64,000 bases of DNA. Source: Flabesymbios commensalis. Its lineage: Eukaryota; Annelida; Polychaeta; Terebellida; Flabelligeridae. The position numbers and the translations under genes are program-made. Positions 23,668-35,266 of this stretch are shown piece after piece; position 1 is the stretch's first letter, and every line of letters begins with the position of its first letter. The notes under the pieces are model-generated. The model saw only the letters and a program-made list of their open reading frames with translations. It made no database searches and had not been told where the DNA came from. Where the stretch lies: NCBI GenBank assembly GCA_964017125.1, contig OZ024903.1:61566670-61630669 (forward strand), read 5' to 3'.

Positions 23668-23741
23668 GGTGGGGGGGGGGGGGGGAGGGTGACAGTACTC
23701 CCTGTTTGTCGCTATCCCGTTCCCATCACCCCCCCCCCGTA
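23668..23741. repeat. G-run and C-run pair
   Basis: A poly-G tract (about 23670-23690) and a poly-C tract (about 23728-23740) lie 40 bp apart in inverted orientation. They could fold back; no function is inferred. Confidence 0.6.
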
Positions 23742-24044
23742 TGTGACCGCAACTCTTACACGCAAACATTCCCATCACTACTAGGATATTATGTCGTTAC
23801 CAGATTTATTATTATCCAAGAGACAAGATAATTATGTAGGCCTATAGTATTCGAATTTCCTCCCATTTATCACCCTTTTCGCGGTTAAATAATGAAACGT
23901 ATTTTTCAATGCATTATTCAACTTCTCTTACAAATCATGTTTTTGCATTCGAAAAAATACAAGTACCTTGCCAGACCTAGAGATACATACCTGAACCAGA
24001 GCTTGTACCTGAACATAAATCGCCCTTTCTATCACAAACCAAAT

Positions 24045-24107
24045 GAAAGGGTGTATCTGCCACTTTGCAAAGTGGCAGATACACCCTTTCATATCCAAGG
24101 GGACGAC
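24045..24107. mobile_element. family-F hairpin element (F1)
   Basis: Perfect palindrome 24045-24090 (GAAAGGGTGTATCTGCCACT arm) with the AAAGTGG/CCACTTT loop region, followed by CATATCCAAGGGGACGA. The left outer arm is not preserved. Confidence 0.75.
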
Positions 24108-24276
24108 ATACTGTCTTTCCACATCACACTGACACATATATATAAGTGAAGCTGCAGATTATGCCAGCTGTGGAATTCAGACTAAAAAAGCAGCCCTCAC
24201 ATCCGCTGTGTTAACCTTTAGGCCGATGTTTTCAACACCAGGTCTGTAAAAGTGATCCAGTGTACGGAGTAGATCT

Positions 24277-24389
24277 CCCAGTAAGCAAAAAACCATTTGT
24301 ATAACATTTATACAACGTCGGCCCAACGTCTTCGACTTTGGTCCAACGTTGTATAAATGTCATACAAATGTTTTTTTGTTTGCTAGGGA
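24277..24389. mobile_element. family-A MITE, TTGTATAAC subtype (A11)
   Basis: CCCAGTAAGCAAAAAACC / GTTTGCTAGGG ends. Arms CATTTGTATAACATTTATAC and mirror, core CGTCTTCGAC. Confidence 0.85.
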
Positions 24390-25103
24390 GGGACGCCCCG
24401 CCAGAACATTTTATGCACTGGAACATGGATGTACACCTTAGTGGAAGAACTAACAGGACATAATTTTTATTTATCGCATTTTATTTGCTTTTTCTTAAAA
24501 CGTATCCATACGGTCCTAGCGACACCAGGGTTAATTTAATTGATGCTATGGTTCACGGAGTAAGTGGAGATCAATGGTCGTGTTCAAGTCATACTTTAGC
24601 ATGTCACAATTAGGAAGAATGACGTTTAGATCTCTGGTCCCGCAAACAATTACAAAAAATGAAAAGTAAACGTAAACATAATTTGATAACGAATATGTAT
24701 CCGTGTACTCCACTTTTTGTATCCGAATTCAGAAAATTCATATACCAAGTAGACTAATTCGTATAAAATACAATATTCCCATGAACAAATTAATGAAATG
24801 AAAGCTATCCGTATCGCCTTTTTTGTATTTGTTGATACAACAAGATAAATTATATCTTCCGGTGGATTAAGTACCCTATCCATGCTCCAAATGAGATATG
24901 CACAGGAGCCCTCAGCTCTGTGCTGACTTTAGTAGGCCCAGTATTATGATTGAATAAGACTTTTTTTTCTGAATGACTAATTAGGCTATAAGTATAGGCC
25001 ACGTAACTTTTTTATTAATGAGATATTGGAGGGCTTATTTCACGGCCTGGTGGCCAGCGACAAAGGTGCATGTTACAACAAAGTAAATACACCTATAATA
25101 TAT

Positions 25104-25212
25104 CCCGGCAAACGCGAGACGTTGAACCTATGTTGTTTTAATGTTGGGTCAGCGTCGGAGACGTTGGCCCAACATTAAATCAACATTGGTTCAATCTATC
25201 ACGTTTGCTTAG
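25104..25212. mobile_element. family-A MITE (A12)
   Basis: CCCGGCAAACGCGAGACGTT left end; TTGTTTTAATGTTGGG and CCCAACATTAAATCAAC arms. Confidence 0.8.
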
Positions 25213-25488
25213 TTCGTGTTGAGGTCTAACAATGTCATATTTCAACGACCGATGAGTCATTATCATAGTTAAAATGGATCTAATCAAAGTGTAAAAATAA
25301 AAAGACAACATACACCAAATACAAAATGTTTACCGTGTTAATTGATAAGGTACAACATGACTAATTTTTCGTTGATTTTCACGGCTGTTAACTGGAACCT
25401 AAGTGATACCAGAGCGTTGATAGGCACTTAGATATCGCTTATCATTTCTGGGTACATAGATGGTCGCCCAGGTATAATAGAAGAGAGT

Positions 25489-25597
25489 CCCAACAAGCAC
25501 AAAACACTTGTATAGCATTTGTACAACGTCGGCCCAACGTCTTCGACGTTGGTCCAACATTGTACAAATGTTATACAAATGTTTTGTGATTGCTGGT
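25489..25597. mobile_element. family-A MITE, TTGTATAAC subtype (A13)
   Basis: CCCAACAAGCACAAAACACT and TTTTGTGATTGCTGG ends; GTACAACGTCGGCCCAACG arm and its mirror. Confidence 0.8.
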
Positions 25598-25743
25598 GAT
25601 CTGTAGCCGCCTCTATGTCGACATGGAGGTAGGTTCGAGTCTCTCTACAGTCGTTGTTGACCTCATCGTCAAGTGAGGAATAAATCACTAAATCTCCACC
25701 TCAAGTATGTTTGTCCAGATGACGCTGACATTCAACAGCACCA

Positions 25744-25836
25744 TCCCAGAAAATACGAAATAACCATTCAATGTTGGTTTATGCGACGCTGGCCCAGCAG
25801 TTATTCAGCATTGAGTCAATGTATATGTTTGCTGTG
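25744..25836. mobile_element. family-A MITE, shortened (A14)
   Basis: CCCAGAAAATACGAAA left end and ATATGTTTGCTG right end around CAATGTTGGTTTATG; part of one arm is lost. Confidence 0.6.
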
Positions 25837-25839
25837 ATT

Positions 25840-27340
25840 ATGCTGCTGAATTATTTTTTTAAATAATCTCCAGGGAATGTAAACATTAAAGTTGCGATAT
25901 GCTGAGCTATATGCATATATGTAATCATAATGGATAAAGCTCGTCTGAGAACATGGTAGTGTTCAACATTTTGTCCTGAATGGTGTTTATGGTGGGACCA
26001 TTAGAATCGTTCAAATATGTTCTGCTTGATTGTGATCAAACACAATAATATTGATACCGCACAGCTATGTGCTATACACCCTTTTCAATAAAAACACGTA
26101 CGCCACACGATGAGCAACGCTGAACTGTTTTAATCAGACAACTGTCACATTTCAATGACAACACGCAACACAGTGAGCATCTCCGAACTAATTTTTTCAA
26201 TCAGACAATTGTTCACGCGCAAACTCGTGCAAGCAGTCTATTAAATGAACAAAAGCAGCTCTCGCCCAAACCAGACGAAAACCCAACGTCCGTATTGACT
26301 GGACAAGCACGTAAGTGTACATCAATTCCTTGTAGCGCGTTAGTCCTATGGAGGGTTAGTGTTGGGTCAGCCATGGAGTTAGTAGTGGGCCAGCTGACAG
26401 TGTATTTTGTTTTATGTGTTCACATTTATGTCTTCTAAGCAAACGTTGAACTGTGTCTCACACAAAGCTAAATTGCCACGTATATTCTAAAGTTTCCAAA
26501 CAGTGGAGTATAGGTTCCCATCTGCTTCATAAAAACACAGAATTCTCCGGGTTTTTTTAAAAAAAACACGTTTACATGAGAAATCTGGCACGATGACTAA
26601 AAAAAATGGTTGACAGTGCAGTAGATATATATAATACAAAGAAGCAATTTTAAGGAATCCATTTGAAAGACTGGTTATATACCTCTCATAGCCTTTTCTT
26701 AATCAATTGTTAATATTCAAAATCCCCATACTAGTACATGTTTACATTATCACCGTCTTCGGTGATAAAATATTGATTGTAATCATGGTAATATCAATTG
26801 TGTATTATACACCTGCCTACATTTTTACGGATGTTTTTTTTAGAAAACAGCACAAGTGAACTTCATGTGTTAGGTCTCTCCATATTATTAGACTAGGATA
26901 CATGCATACAAAATATGATATTTTAATGATAATGTCTATTATCGGCTAAGGTCAGGTGGGTACGAAATCACGATAAAGTGGTCAGTCAACTGAACAGAAA
27001 CATTTCACACATGAGTATGAACAGGTAGAAAAGCCAATTTGTTCAACATTGAATTTATAATAAAAGCAAGATGTCGACTACCTTAGATGTACTATGATGA
27101 ATACAACGTGCGCTGAATAGACCATCGTAATGCTTCACTTGGTGATAACTGGTAATGCGCGACGTGTCGCCGGTGACCCCTCAAATGTGTGGGCATCTAT
27201 AATTAGCAATAAAAAGGTGCAGTTTCTGTTGATTTTTAAAAATGTTTTTTACTAATTCTGTATAACCAGTAGCAAACCATACATAGCGATTCGGACGATA
27301 AGCGTCCTCTAGTGAGTGATCCTGGACTGAAGACACAATA
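25840..27340. other. intergenic, nothing recognised
   Basis: AT-rich sequence; a short GTGTTGGGTCAGCCATGG at 26360 may be a family-A remnant. No exons are supported. Confidence 0.45.
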
Positions 27341-27344
27341 TATA

Positions 27345-27537
27345 TTTTTTTTTACATTTTTCATTAGCACATTACATATCAGCTTTTAAACACGTTAAAA
27401 AAACGTGACATCAATCAGCAAGATTTGAAATAGTAGACCTCCATTTTGTCAGAATTTATTTTAATAATTTTCACTCACTTGAAGTTGTGGATCGCGTTAG
27501 GAAAATTCCAATTGAATAAATTGGTGGTTACAGGGTT
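27345..27537 (+). mobile_element. family-C TTAA MITE, 5'-degraded (C1)
   Basis: ATTAGCACATTA, GACATCAATCAGCAAGATTT and CACTTGAAGTTGTGGATCGC match the other family-C copies. The right end AGGGTTAA is present; the left terminus is not recognisable. Confidence 0.65.
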
Positions 27538-27860
27538 AATACCGGTAGCTGAGTTATTTTCAAAACTAAATTGTTGGTGAATTTGCTATTTCAACTTCAA
27601 TCGATCAAGTACCTGACAGTATTATATTTATACTGACATTATTATATGTGAGCCAAGCTGATATTTATTATACATGAATCATTCCACCAGAGAATTATTA
27701 TGTGAGTGAGATTGATAATGAGATTACTAAATAATTGGGATGTAGAGATCAACTTGATCATTGACCGTTGGGAAAGTTGATCTTATAATGTGATTTATTA
27801 TAAACTTGACCATGAGGAGATTTATTCTTGCATTGCATTATTATTGGTATTGTAATTCGT

Positions 27861-28547
27861 TCATTCATTATTCATTCATTCATTCATTTATTCATTCATT
27901 TATTCATTCATACATTTATTCATTCATTCATTCATTCATTTATTCATTCATTCATTCAATCGGTCGCTCGTTCGTTTGTTCATTTGTTCGTTTGTTCGTT
28001 CATTATTCATTCATTCATTCATTCATTCATTTATTCATTCATACATTTATTCATTCATTCATTCATTTTTTCATTCATTCATTCAATCGGTCGCTCGTTC
28101 GTTTGTTCATTTGTTCGTTTGTTCGTTCATTATTCATTCATTCATTCATTCATTCATTCATTCATTCATTCATTCATTCATTCATTCATTCATTCATTCA
28201 TTCATTCATTCATTCATTCATTTGTTCGTTCGTTCGTTCGTTCGTTCGTTCGTTCGTTCGTTCGTTCGTTCGCTCGCTCATTCATTCATTCATTCATTCA
28301 TTCATTCATTCATGCATTTATTCATTCATTCATTCATTCATTCATTCATTCATTCATTCATTCATTCATTCATTCATTCATTCATTCATTCATTCATTCA
28401 TTCATTCATTCATTCATTTATTTATTTATTTCTTTATTCATTCATTCATTCATGCATTCATTCATTCATTCATTCATTCATTCATTCATTCATTCATTCA
28501 TTCATTCATTCATTCATTCATTCATTCATTCTTTCTTTCATTCATTC
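27861..28547 (+). repeat. (TTCA/TTCG)n microsatellite with higher-order structure
   Basis: About 690 bp of TTCA, TTCG, TTTA and TTTG tetramers. A block containing AATCGGTCGCTCGTTCGTTT is present twice (about 27950 and 28084), marking a roughly 130-bp higher-order duplication. All three plus-strand frames stay open as IHSF repeats; this reflects composition, not coding. Confidence 0.95.
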
Positions 28548-28559
28548 AATATCTGTATG

Positions 28560-29073
28560 ACTATCTGCATATATATGTACCGTTTGCTAGCGTTATCATA
28601 CCCAGAATGATTCAACATTAAAAGTAGTGAATTGTATTACCTGAAAGGAACACATAGTCTTAATGTTTATGGCAATGTTGAAGATGTTTATTTCAAATGA
28701 CATAGTTTCCGTGACTGAGTCACCAATTATTATGTGTTTTTAGTATTGTTCTGATAAACAACGAATAAACATGAATCATTTAAACATTCAAATATCGTTT
28801 CCTCTAATATACAAACTGACATATCGGATATCATTATTACCGGACAGAATCATATCTTCTCTACACGTGTGAGCCACCTTATCCTCTGTCTCATGTATTA
28901 TTATCATGTCCGATGTCACGTTATATATGTCTAGATATGATGTCATATTATAATCTGCCGATGTTAATATGTACGTTATGTGTCATATCATACTCTACTA
29001 ACATTAGAAATGATAATATTATCGTTATCACAGAATGATTGCATAGTTTAGCATCTCTATGATATTTCATCAT
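28560..29073. other. intergenic, nothing recognised
   Basis: AT-rich spacer; no exon or repeat-family signal. Confidence 0.4.
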
Positions 29074-29150
29074 TTCGTCCTCTTGTATATGAAAGGGTGT
29101 ATCCACTTTGTAAAGTGGCAGCTACACCCTTTCATATCCGAGGGGACGAA
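29074..29150. mobile_element. family-F hairpin element (F2)
   Basis: TTCGTCCTCTTGTATATG and CATATCCGAGGGGACGAA outer arms; GAAAGGGTGTA inner arm; loop region CCACTTTGTAAAGTGG. Confidence 0.8.
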
Positions 29151-29458
29151 ATTATATAGTGTTTTTCAGGCGTCATTTTATTATCTGCCAGATATTATTG
29201 TACGTCAATAAAACGTCACATTATAAAACGTCACATCATTACAACACAAAAACATGAAAAGATATATTAACAAGCAGTTGTTTTGTGAAATTTAAGTCCT
29301 AACATATATCAGTGTTTCAAGAGCGAGAACATATTTTAATTTCAACAGCTGGTTATACAGGTGCTTTTAAAAAAGACAGAATGTCTAATGTAGTCGACAC
29401 CAGTGTTCTAAGGGATAAAAAGTCCATTTGACCATTTGCTGGTGATTCATTGATATTG

Positions 29459-32400
29459 CTATTTGTCTGCAGAACTTCCTGTTGACGTTGTTTTTGTCAC
29501 CATTGACAACTGTCTAGCCATCAGCTTATCACGACAGCAACATCTGAACGCACGTCGTAGGCCTGTCCGAAATTGTCTGAAAAATAGCGTACATATATAT
29601 TATGTATCCAGATCACCTGAAATACTTGCTGTCGTGTAACCTAAACTGAAGAGCCCATACAGTAATCTGGATTGACATTATTAGCAGATTTTATTTTATT
29701 TTATTAATTTTAGATGGTAAATTGTTTCGTGGAATTGTTTTGTTTAAATTGTTATTAGAGGGTAGAGTTTGGTGTAATTGCTTGAATTGAGAGCATTATG
29801 CAGCATTATTCTCAATTCAAATACAATAATTACTCTGAACACTATGTGACACAGTTATAAAATGACTATATCCAAATAAATTCAAATTGTTACATAATTA
29901 ACAGGATTACCAGCTTGTCACGTGTGAATCACGTATTGTAACAATAATTGATGTACATGTGAACTCACCCAGAGAAAGTAACATACAGGACAGGGTTGAT
30001 GATACTGCTGAAGTACGTCAATGCCTCTAGGAAAGGGGACACATCGTCATCGCCTATTTTGATTTTATTGGTGAATAAGGAATCAATAAAAGCATTGTAG
30101 AAGCCATTGTAGAAAAGCATAGGTCCCCAGCACAATGCGAAGGCACATACTATGATAATCAGCATCTTGACAATCTGAAGAAACAACGTATCATTCTAAT
30201 ATAACACTAACCTTCTAATAAAATACTTGATTGTATTTGGACCACTAGCGATTTTTGAACTTTCTCTATAATCATTCTAATTTTGCACTTAATGTCTTTC
30301 AGCTATTTCTACGTTGATGCTTTTAAGTCGTAAACTTAAAATAGCTTTAGAATTAAGATTAAATACAAATAAATTAGCATTTTCTTTACATGACGGATAT
30401 AACAACCACACTACCTTTAGTCGGTTTCTGCTTTCTTTTGTTTCTGAGTCTCCGTCGCTGTGAAATAAAAATGAAATGAATCGGTTTTTAGGCTACTTTT
30501 GTGCACATACATGAACAGGCTAAATTGGGCCAGGAGAACCCCCTGTCGTTTTTGGGCATCAGCAATATGATAATAATTATGTGAAACTCAATAGCCTTGA
30601 CATGCAATGTTTTTACTCAGCAATCTAATACAATGAAGTATGGGAAAGGGGACTTATATACCATTGTTTTCGCCGAGTGGCCATTCAAAAGGGTTTCCGG
30701 TGACATCACTGCATATCATAGAATAGGACAATCTCGTGAAAAGTTCACAAATTTTCCAATCGGGAAATTTAATTGAAAGTGACAATAATATATAATCATG
30801 TTCTTACCCATGCAATCCTTTTGAAATCTTGATGCTTTTGAAGAGTACGATACATATTTGACTGTATGTGATTGCGAGTAGTACCATAGGAACAAGATAG
30901 ACGGCAATGAATAGATATCTATAGAACCACTCATAGGCATGTCTGAATATGAGGCAGGAGTCAGCTCGTGCAAGAGGTACCTACAACACAAAATGGGGAA
31001 ATTTGAAGAAGATCTACCGATGTGAGTGATTTCGGAGAAAAGTAACGTAGAGGACATACTTGAGACTCTTCTCAGCTAACACGGGAATGTTGATTTTTTG
31101 TTGGCAGACTGTCGGCGTCGGTGGGCCAAAATCAAATCAACATTGGGTCAACGTCCCGTGTTATATATGATGTTTTAAACTAATATAGGCCTACATGTGA
31201 CAACTCAGCAAGCACAAACATTCCTATAACATTTGTACAACGTCGGCTCAATGAATTTGACGTTGGTCCAACATTGTACAAATGTTATAAAAAATGTTTT
31301 GTGTTTGCCGGGATAGACCGAAATTGGCATTGTCGTTGCAAAGTAATATAACTACTTTTGGTAATTTTAAAAAATTGTCGATATGAGGGGTGCTGTATAT
31401 AAAATGATGCTACTACAGTAGTGATGTGCGGGAATTGTTATTAAGTATGACATAATATTGTCAAGTTTATTTCTAAGTGATTTCGCAGAACACTTAAATT
31501 CTATTGATTTTCTTTGAAGGCGAACGAGTATGAAACTGATCATTTATTGTGCAGATTAAACTAAGCACAGAACTGGAATTCTGTGAACTAAGTAATACTA
31601 TTTAGAAAATATAGTTAGTAGTATATGCCCCACTATCATTCCGTGTCCAGGTACTGTCATTGCTGCGGCGACTACCCACAGCAATGGCATGGTTATTTTC
31701 GCCCGTGTTGGTGTATTGTGCCATTGCTTTCTCATTGGGTGACAAATCACGAGATATCTGAAATAAGAGATTTATTACAAAAAATAATACATTAGATCCA
31801 TCATATAAATTAAAAGTGTTTATTATTTATCCCAGTAAATACGACACCGCTGAATTGTTCGCTACTATTTTTCATTCATTTGCAGCTGGAAATTACGTCA
31901 GACGAAAAAATAATTATGTTTATGTTCTCCCAAGTTGCATTTAATATCTGATTAGCCCTTTAGCCGCCAAATTGCTTAATTGAAATTTTCACTCACGTAA
32001 AGTTTATCTCGCTGACGCGATTCACAACTTCAAGTGAGGGACAATTATTCAGATTTGGTGACATGTTTAAAAGCTTATATGTAATGTGGTAATAAAAAAT
32101 GAGAAAATCGAATATAGTCGGGAACGACGGATAAAGGGTTAACCCTTTAACCGCCGGTGCCGCATATATTCGGGTTTTCATTTTTTATTAGCACATTAAA
32201 AACCACATTTAAAATATGTTAAAGATAAAATGTGACATCAACCAGCAAGATTTGAAAAGAGTTGACCGCCATTCTGTCAAATTTGGATAATTTTCACTCA
32301 CTTGAAGTTGTGGATCGCGTCAGCGAGACACAACTTCAAGCGGGCGAAAATTTAAATTGAATAATTTGGCGGTGAAAGGGTTAACAGAGGATCTAAACGT

Positions 32401-35266
32401 AACATATTTTTTCGATTCAAGTGCTATTTTACTTTGTTTGAAATTAGTTTAAGAACGTGTTCATAAATAGTGCGAGCAGCACATTAGTTTATTTCTTTCT
32501 TTCTTTTCAAAACATACATGTAGATTGGCCGAGTATCAAATATTCCCGGGTTTTTCAGATGTTTTTAGGATGCGATTACCTGTCGATGGCCATAGTTGAC
32601 AGTGTAAGTACAGAGGTGACCATGGAGAAGAAGTATAACAGGTACACTATATAACACATCGCATCTCCAAGCTCCCATCTGTTCCAGACCGTGTTCGTTA
32701 GCTAACAAGATGACAAAAAAAGAATTTACGCAGGTTATTTCTTTTTGCCTAAGGAAATTTAAAATCTCCCGAAGTACACATTTAGAGGAACAAAAAACAT
32801 GTAGCTCTCAACTTCGAGCATTTAATGTTGTACATTGTAGTACATACGTGTAGTAGGTAACATGATTGCCATATTTCATACTAAATTGGCCCTGACCCAA
32901 TGCTTGTTTGATGTTGGTCCAGCGTCTCGAACCAAGTGAATTTCTCCACATTCACACAATGACTAACAACATGTTACGTCAATGGTGTTAATTAAATTTC
33001 AAATCATTTAACAATCGTCTTTCACTTTTGATGAGAGTACGGTACACATCATCCTGTCATGCAAGCCACGTGACAAGTAAGCAGTTGTTGCTTTTCGGCA
33101 CCGACGATTGATTGGGCCAACTCTGACTTGTTTAATAAATACAGCCTGCAAGCAAAATAGTCCTTATATTCACCCTCATAGGTAGACAGACGATGACTAC
33201 GAAGACATCCGCCACGGCCAAGTTAACAATACAGATATTAGTAACATTTTTCCTGTCCATTGCAAATATTGTTACTAATATCACCAAAATGTTACCTGAA
33301 ACATAATCAGATAATTACAGGAAATAATAAATCATCCACACTGGTCTTTAAATTGGCATTGACAGACAAATTATCTATAAGAAATATATGGTGAAATATA
33401 TGGAATCCAAAGTTGCATCTTTAAGTATCATAACCTGATACAGCGCAATAAAATGCTGTTATCTAAACAATTGGCAAACACGTCTTAGTTACAAAGCATA
33501 TATTTGATGTTTGAATTCCCTGACGCAGAATGTTAAACTCGTCTCGTACACTGACAATCATGTAAGTGGAGACTCGGCGTTTTTCATGGGAAATTGTTTA
33601 AGAGATATTAGAGTATAATATTATACATATCTATTCCGTCGTAAAATGTATCGGTTTAATAACCTATAATTTAACTGGACATCGTGTATATATCTTTTTA
33701 AATAAAATTAGGTAAAGGTATACAATATTGAATGTGTAGACCACCTACACATTTTTTTAATCAGGTGACTCTTCTCAGATATTTGATATTTGATATTTGA
33801 GTGTGCAATGCGTGCAAACAGTTTCGAAAACACACCTCCATCTTTACTTGCGCTGTTATATGAAAATCAACTAAATATTCGAATTGCGTAAAGAACCAGT
33901 GATTTATTGTATGCAGACAATAAAACACTGCCGCCGAGATTCCGCGGTCCATATACCGTCCCCTTAGAGTTAGAAGGTGCTAAACTGCCACTAAAGTGGC
34001 AGTTTAGCACCTTCTAACTCCAATGGAACGATATATGACAACCAATCAAAATTAGTTTTTGTACTGCTACATACATTTCCTTTTCTATTTGCAGAATGAT
34101 TATGACAATAGTTATAGCAAAAATAGCTATACTAAAACACAATTTGTCTTTGTCGTAAACCATATGTTTCGTTCCGTGAATATTATTTGTATATATTATA
34201 CTGACCGACAGCACCGACGACGAACATAAATAAATACAAGGTAACCACTGCGATGTTTCTGGGCAACTCTCGGCTGAAATCCTCTGTTTTTCTCTCTATT
34301 TGTAATGATCTGACCAGATGATTATACTGGGGATCTATGGCATAGCCGACATAATGACAACCCGCCAGCCAGCAGCGACACCAGGACACAATCACACGAT
34401 TGACATTCGGCGAGTCCACAGATCTCAATGGCCACCACTTGTCAAACTGATCAAGACATCTCCTGCCGAAACCCCAGCTATCAATACTGAAAAGTCCGTC
34501 TAGGACCATGCCGTGAGCTTCCCTGAATGATAGCTGTGGCTCCTCTAATTCTGTGCTCATCTCGGCTCCCATCTCCGTTGTTGCTTCATACAAGATGTCA
34601 TCTGAAAACAAAACACAATGGCATGAATTTAAAGTTAAATGTTATGATTTAAAGGTTGTGTATGAGCATATAAAATTCCACTTTACGGCTATAAGCACCT
34701 TCAAACAATTTAACTGATACTTAAAATGGAGACTTTGGAATATCTAAGCGATGATGAGAAACAACTTGCAGCTTTTTTTTTAATTCCATAACGTTTCAGC
34801 TTGCACGAGTTGACAAAACGATTGTAATTATCACCCCCCATGTACCAGCTGAAGTGGTGTGTGTGGCACTACAATGAGCAGTCAAACCATTCTATGTGGC
34901 ACTCAAATGAGTGACGCATACAATAGACCTGTAGATCACAGTTTAAGCCTTAAAGCGCGGAACTTTTTGTATAAATCATGGAAACTAAAGGGTTTTTTCA
35001 ATTTGAAATCATCATAAATGTCTTAGTTAGCTCTTTCCGATTCATTTGAATACCTATGTTATGGGTCTATTGCGATTATAGATATACTTACTCTTACAGC
35101 GCGGGGATCGACTTTAGACGCCAGAATCTGACGTCAGATTCTGACGTCTAAAGTCGATTCCCGCGCTGTGGAGGTTAACCTCACCTTGTGTATGTTTATT
35201 GTCACAGTAGCAGGTGGTCACTAGGGAGGCCACCCACGCCAGCCGGTACCACTGTAAAGCTCTCAT
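29459..35266 (-). CDS. rhodopsin-family (class A) GPCR, peptide-receptor-like, complete, 9 exons
   Basis: Minus-strand exons: 35266-35185, 34601-34206, 33295-33174, 32701-32580, 31757-31655, 30980-30808, 30457-30415, 30174-29969 and 29576-29459. Spliced length is 454 aa with matching phases. Exon 1 encodes a signal peptide (MRALQWYRLAWVASLVTTCY). Exon 2 gives an N-terminal ectodomain with a Cys cluster, and TM1 starts there. Class A hallmarks follow: GN in TM1, NLAVAD (TM2), DAMCY then AIDRYLVICHP (TM3), W in TM4, DSCLIF in loop 2, YLVPM (TM5), CWGP (TM6), NPVLY (TM7). Helix 8 (SGQFRTGLRRAF) is followed by CCC, a probable palmitoylation site. TM2-TM3 spacing and WELGD resemble neuropeptide receptors; the ligand is unknown. 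Introns contain MITEs and a SINE tail. Confidence 0.9.
30468..30545 (-). mobile_element. SINE 3' tail abutting GPCR exon 7 acceptor (S6)
   Basis: The complement reads GGTTCTCCTGGCCCAATTTA ... GATTCATTTCATTTTT, the end of the dimeric SINE. It is followed within ten bases by the acceptor CAG (exon starts 30457). The SINE tail therefore contributes the pyrimidine tract. Confidence 0.75.
31070..31165. mobile_element. family-A MITE (A15) in GPCR intron 5
   Basis: CTCAGCTAACACGGG left end and CCCGTGTTA right end; arms share TTGATTTTNTGTTGG-type sequence, core GTCGGCGTCGG. Confidence 0.65.
31204..31312. mobile_element. family-A MITE, TTGTATAAC subtype (A16) in GPCR intron 5
   Basis: CTCAGCAAGCACAAACATTC and TTTTGTGTTTGCCGGG ends; ATTTGTACAACGTCGG and CCAACATTGTACAAATG arms. 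Confidence 0.8.
31956..32138 (-). mobile_element. family-C TTAA MITE (C2), head-to-head with C3
   Basis: CCCTTTAGCCGCCAAATT left end and GACGGATAAAGGG right end; internal GACGCGATTCACAACTTCAA. It shares the TTAA at 32139-32142 with C3. The left target is TTAG. Confidence 0.75.
32143..32380 (+). mobile_element. family-C TTAA MITE (C3), full copy in GPCR intron 4
   Basis: CCCTTTAACCGCCGGTGCC to GGCGGTGAAAGGG, TTAA on both sides (32139-32142, 32381-32384). Internal foldback CTTGAAGTTGTGGATCGC / GAGACACAACTTCAAG. Confidence 0.9.
33950..34037. mobile_element. family-F hairpin element with a different stem (F3)
   Basis: Perfect 26-bp arms (33967-33992, 33995-34020) carrying GTTAGAAGGTGCTAAACTGC and its complement around a CCACTAAAGTGG centre. 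Outer arms are ATATACCGTCCCCTTA-like. It lies in GPCR intron 2. Confidence 0.8.
34954..35174 (+). mobile_element. family-B MITE (B3) at the GPCR exon-1 donor
   Basis: Family-B body (CATCATAAATGTCTTAGTTA) and hairpin CTTTAGACGCCAGAATCTGA with its mirror. The TTAA at 35175-35178 is only 5 bases from the donor GT on the gene strand (gtgagg then TTAA). Confidence 0.85.

Noticed and set aside
27806-28621. Long open frames of IHSF repeats in three plus-strand frames
   Set aside because: They are the direct translation of a TTCA microsatellite; all frames are equally open and there is no start, splice or domain signal.
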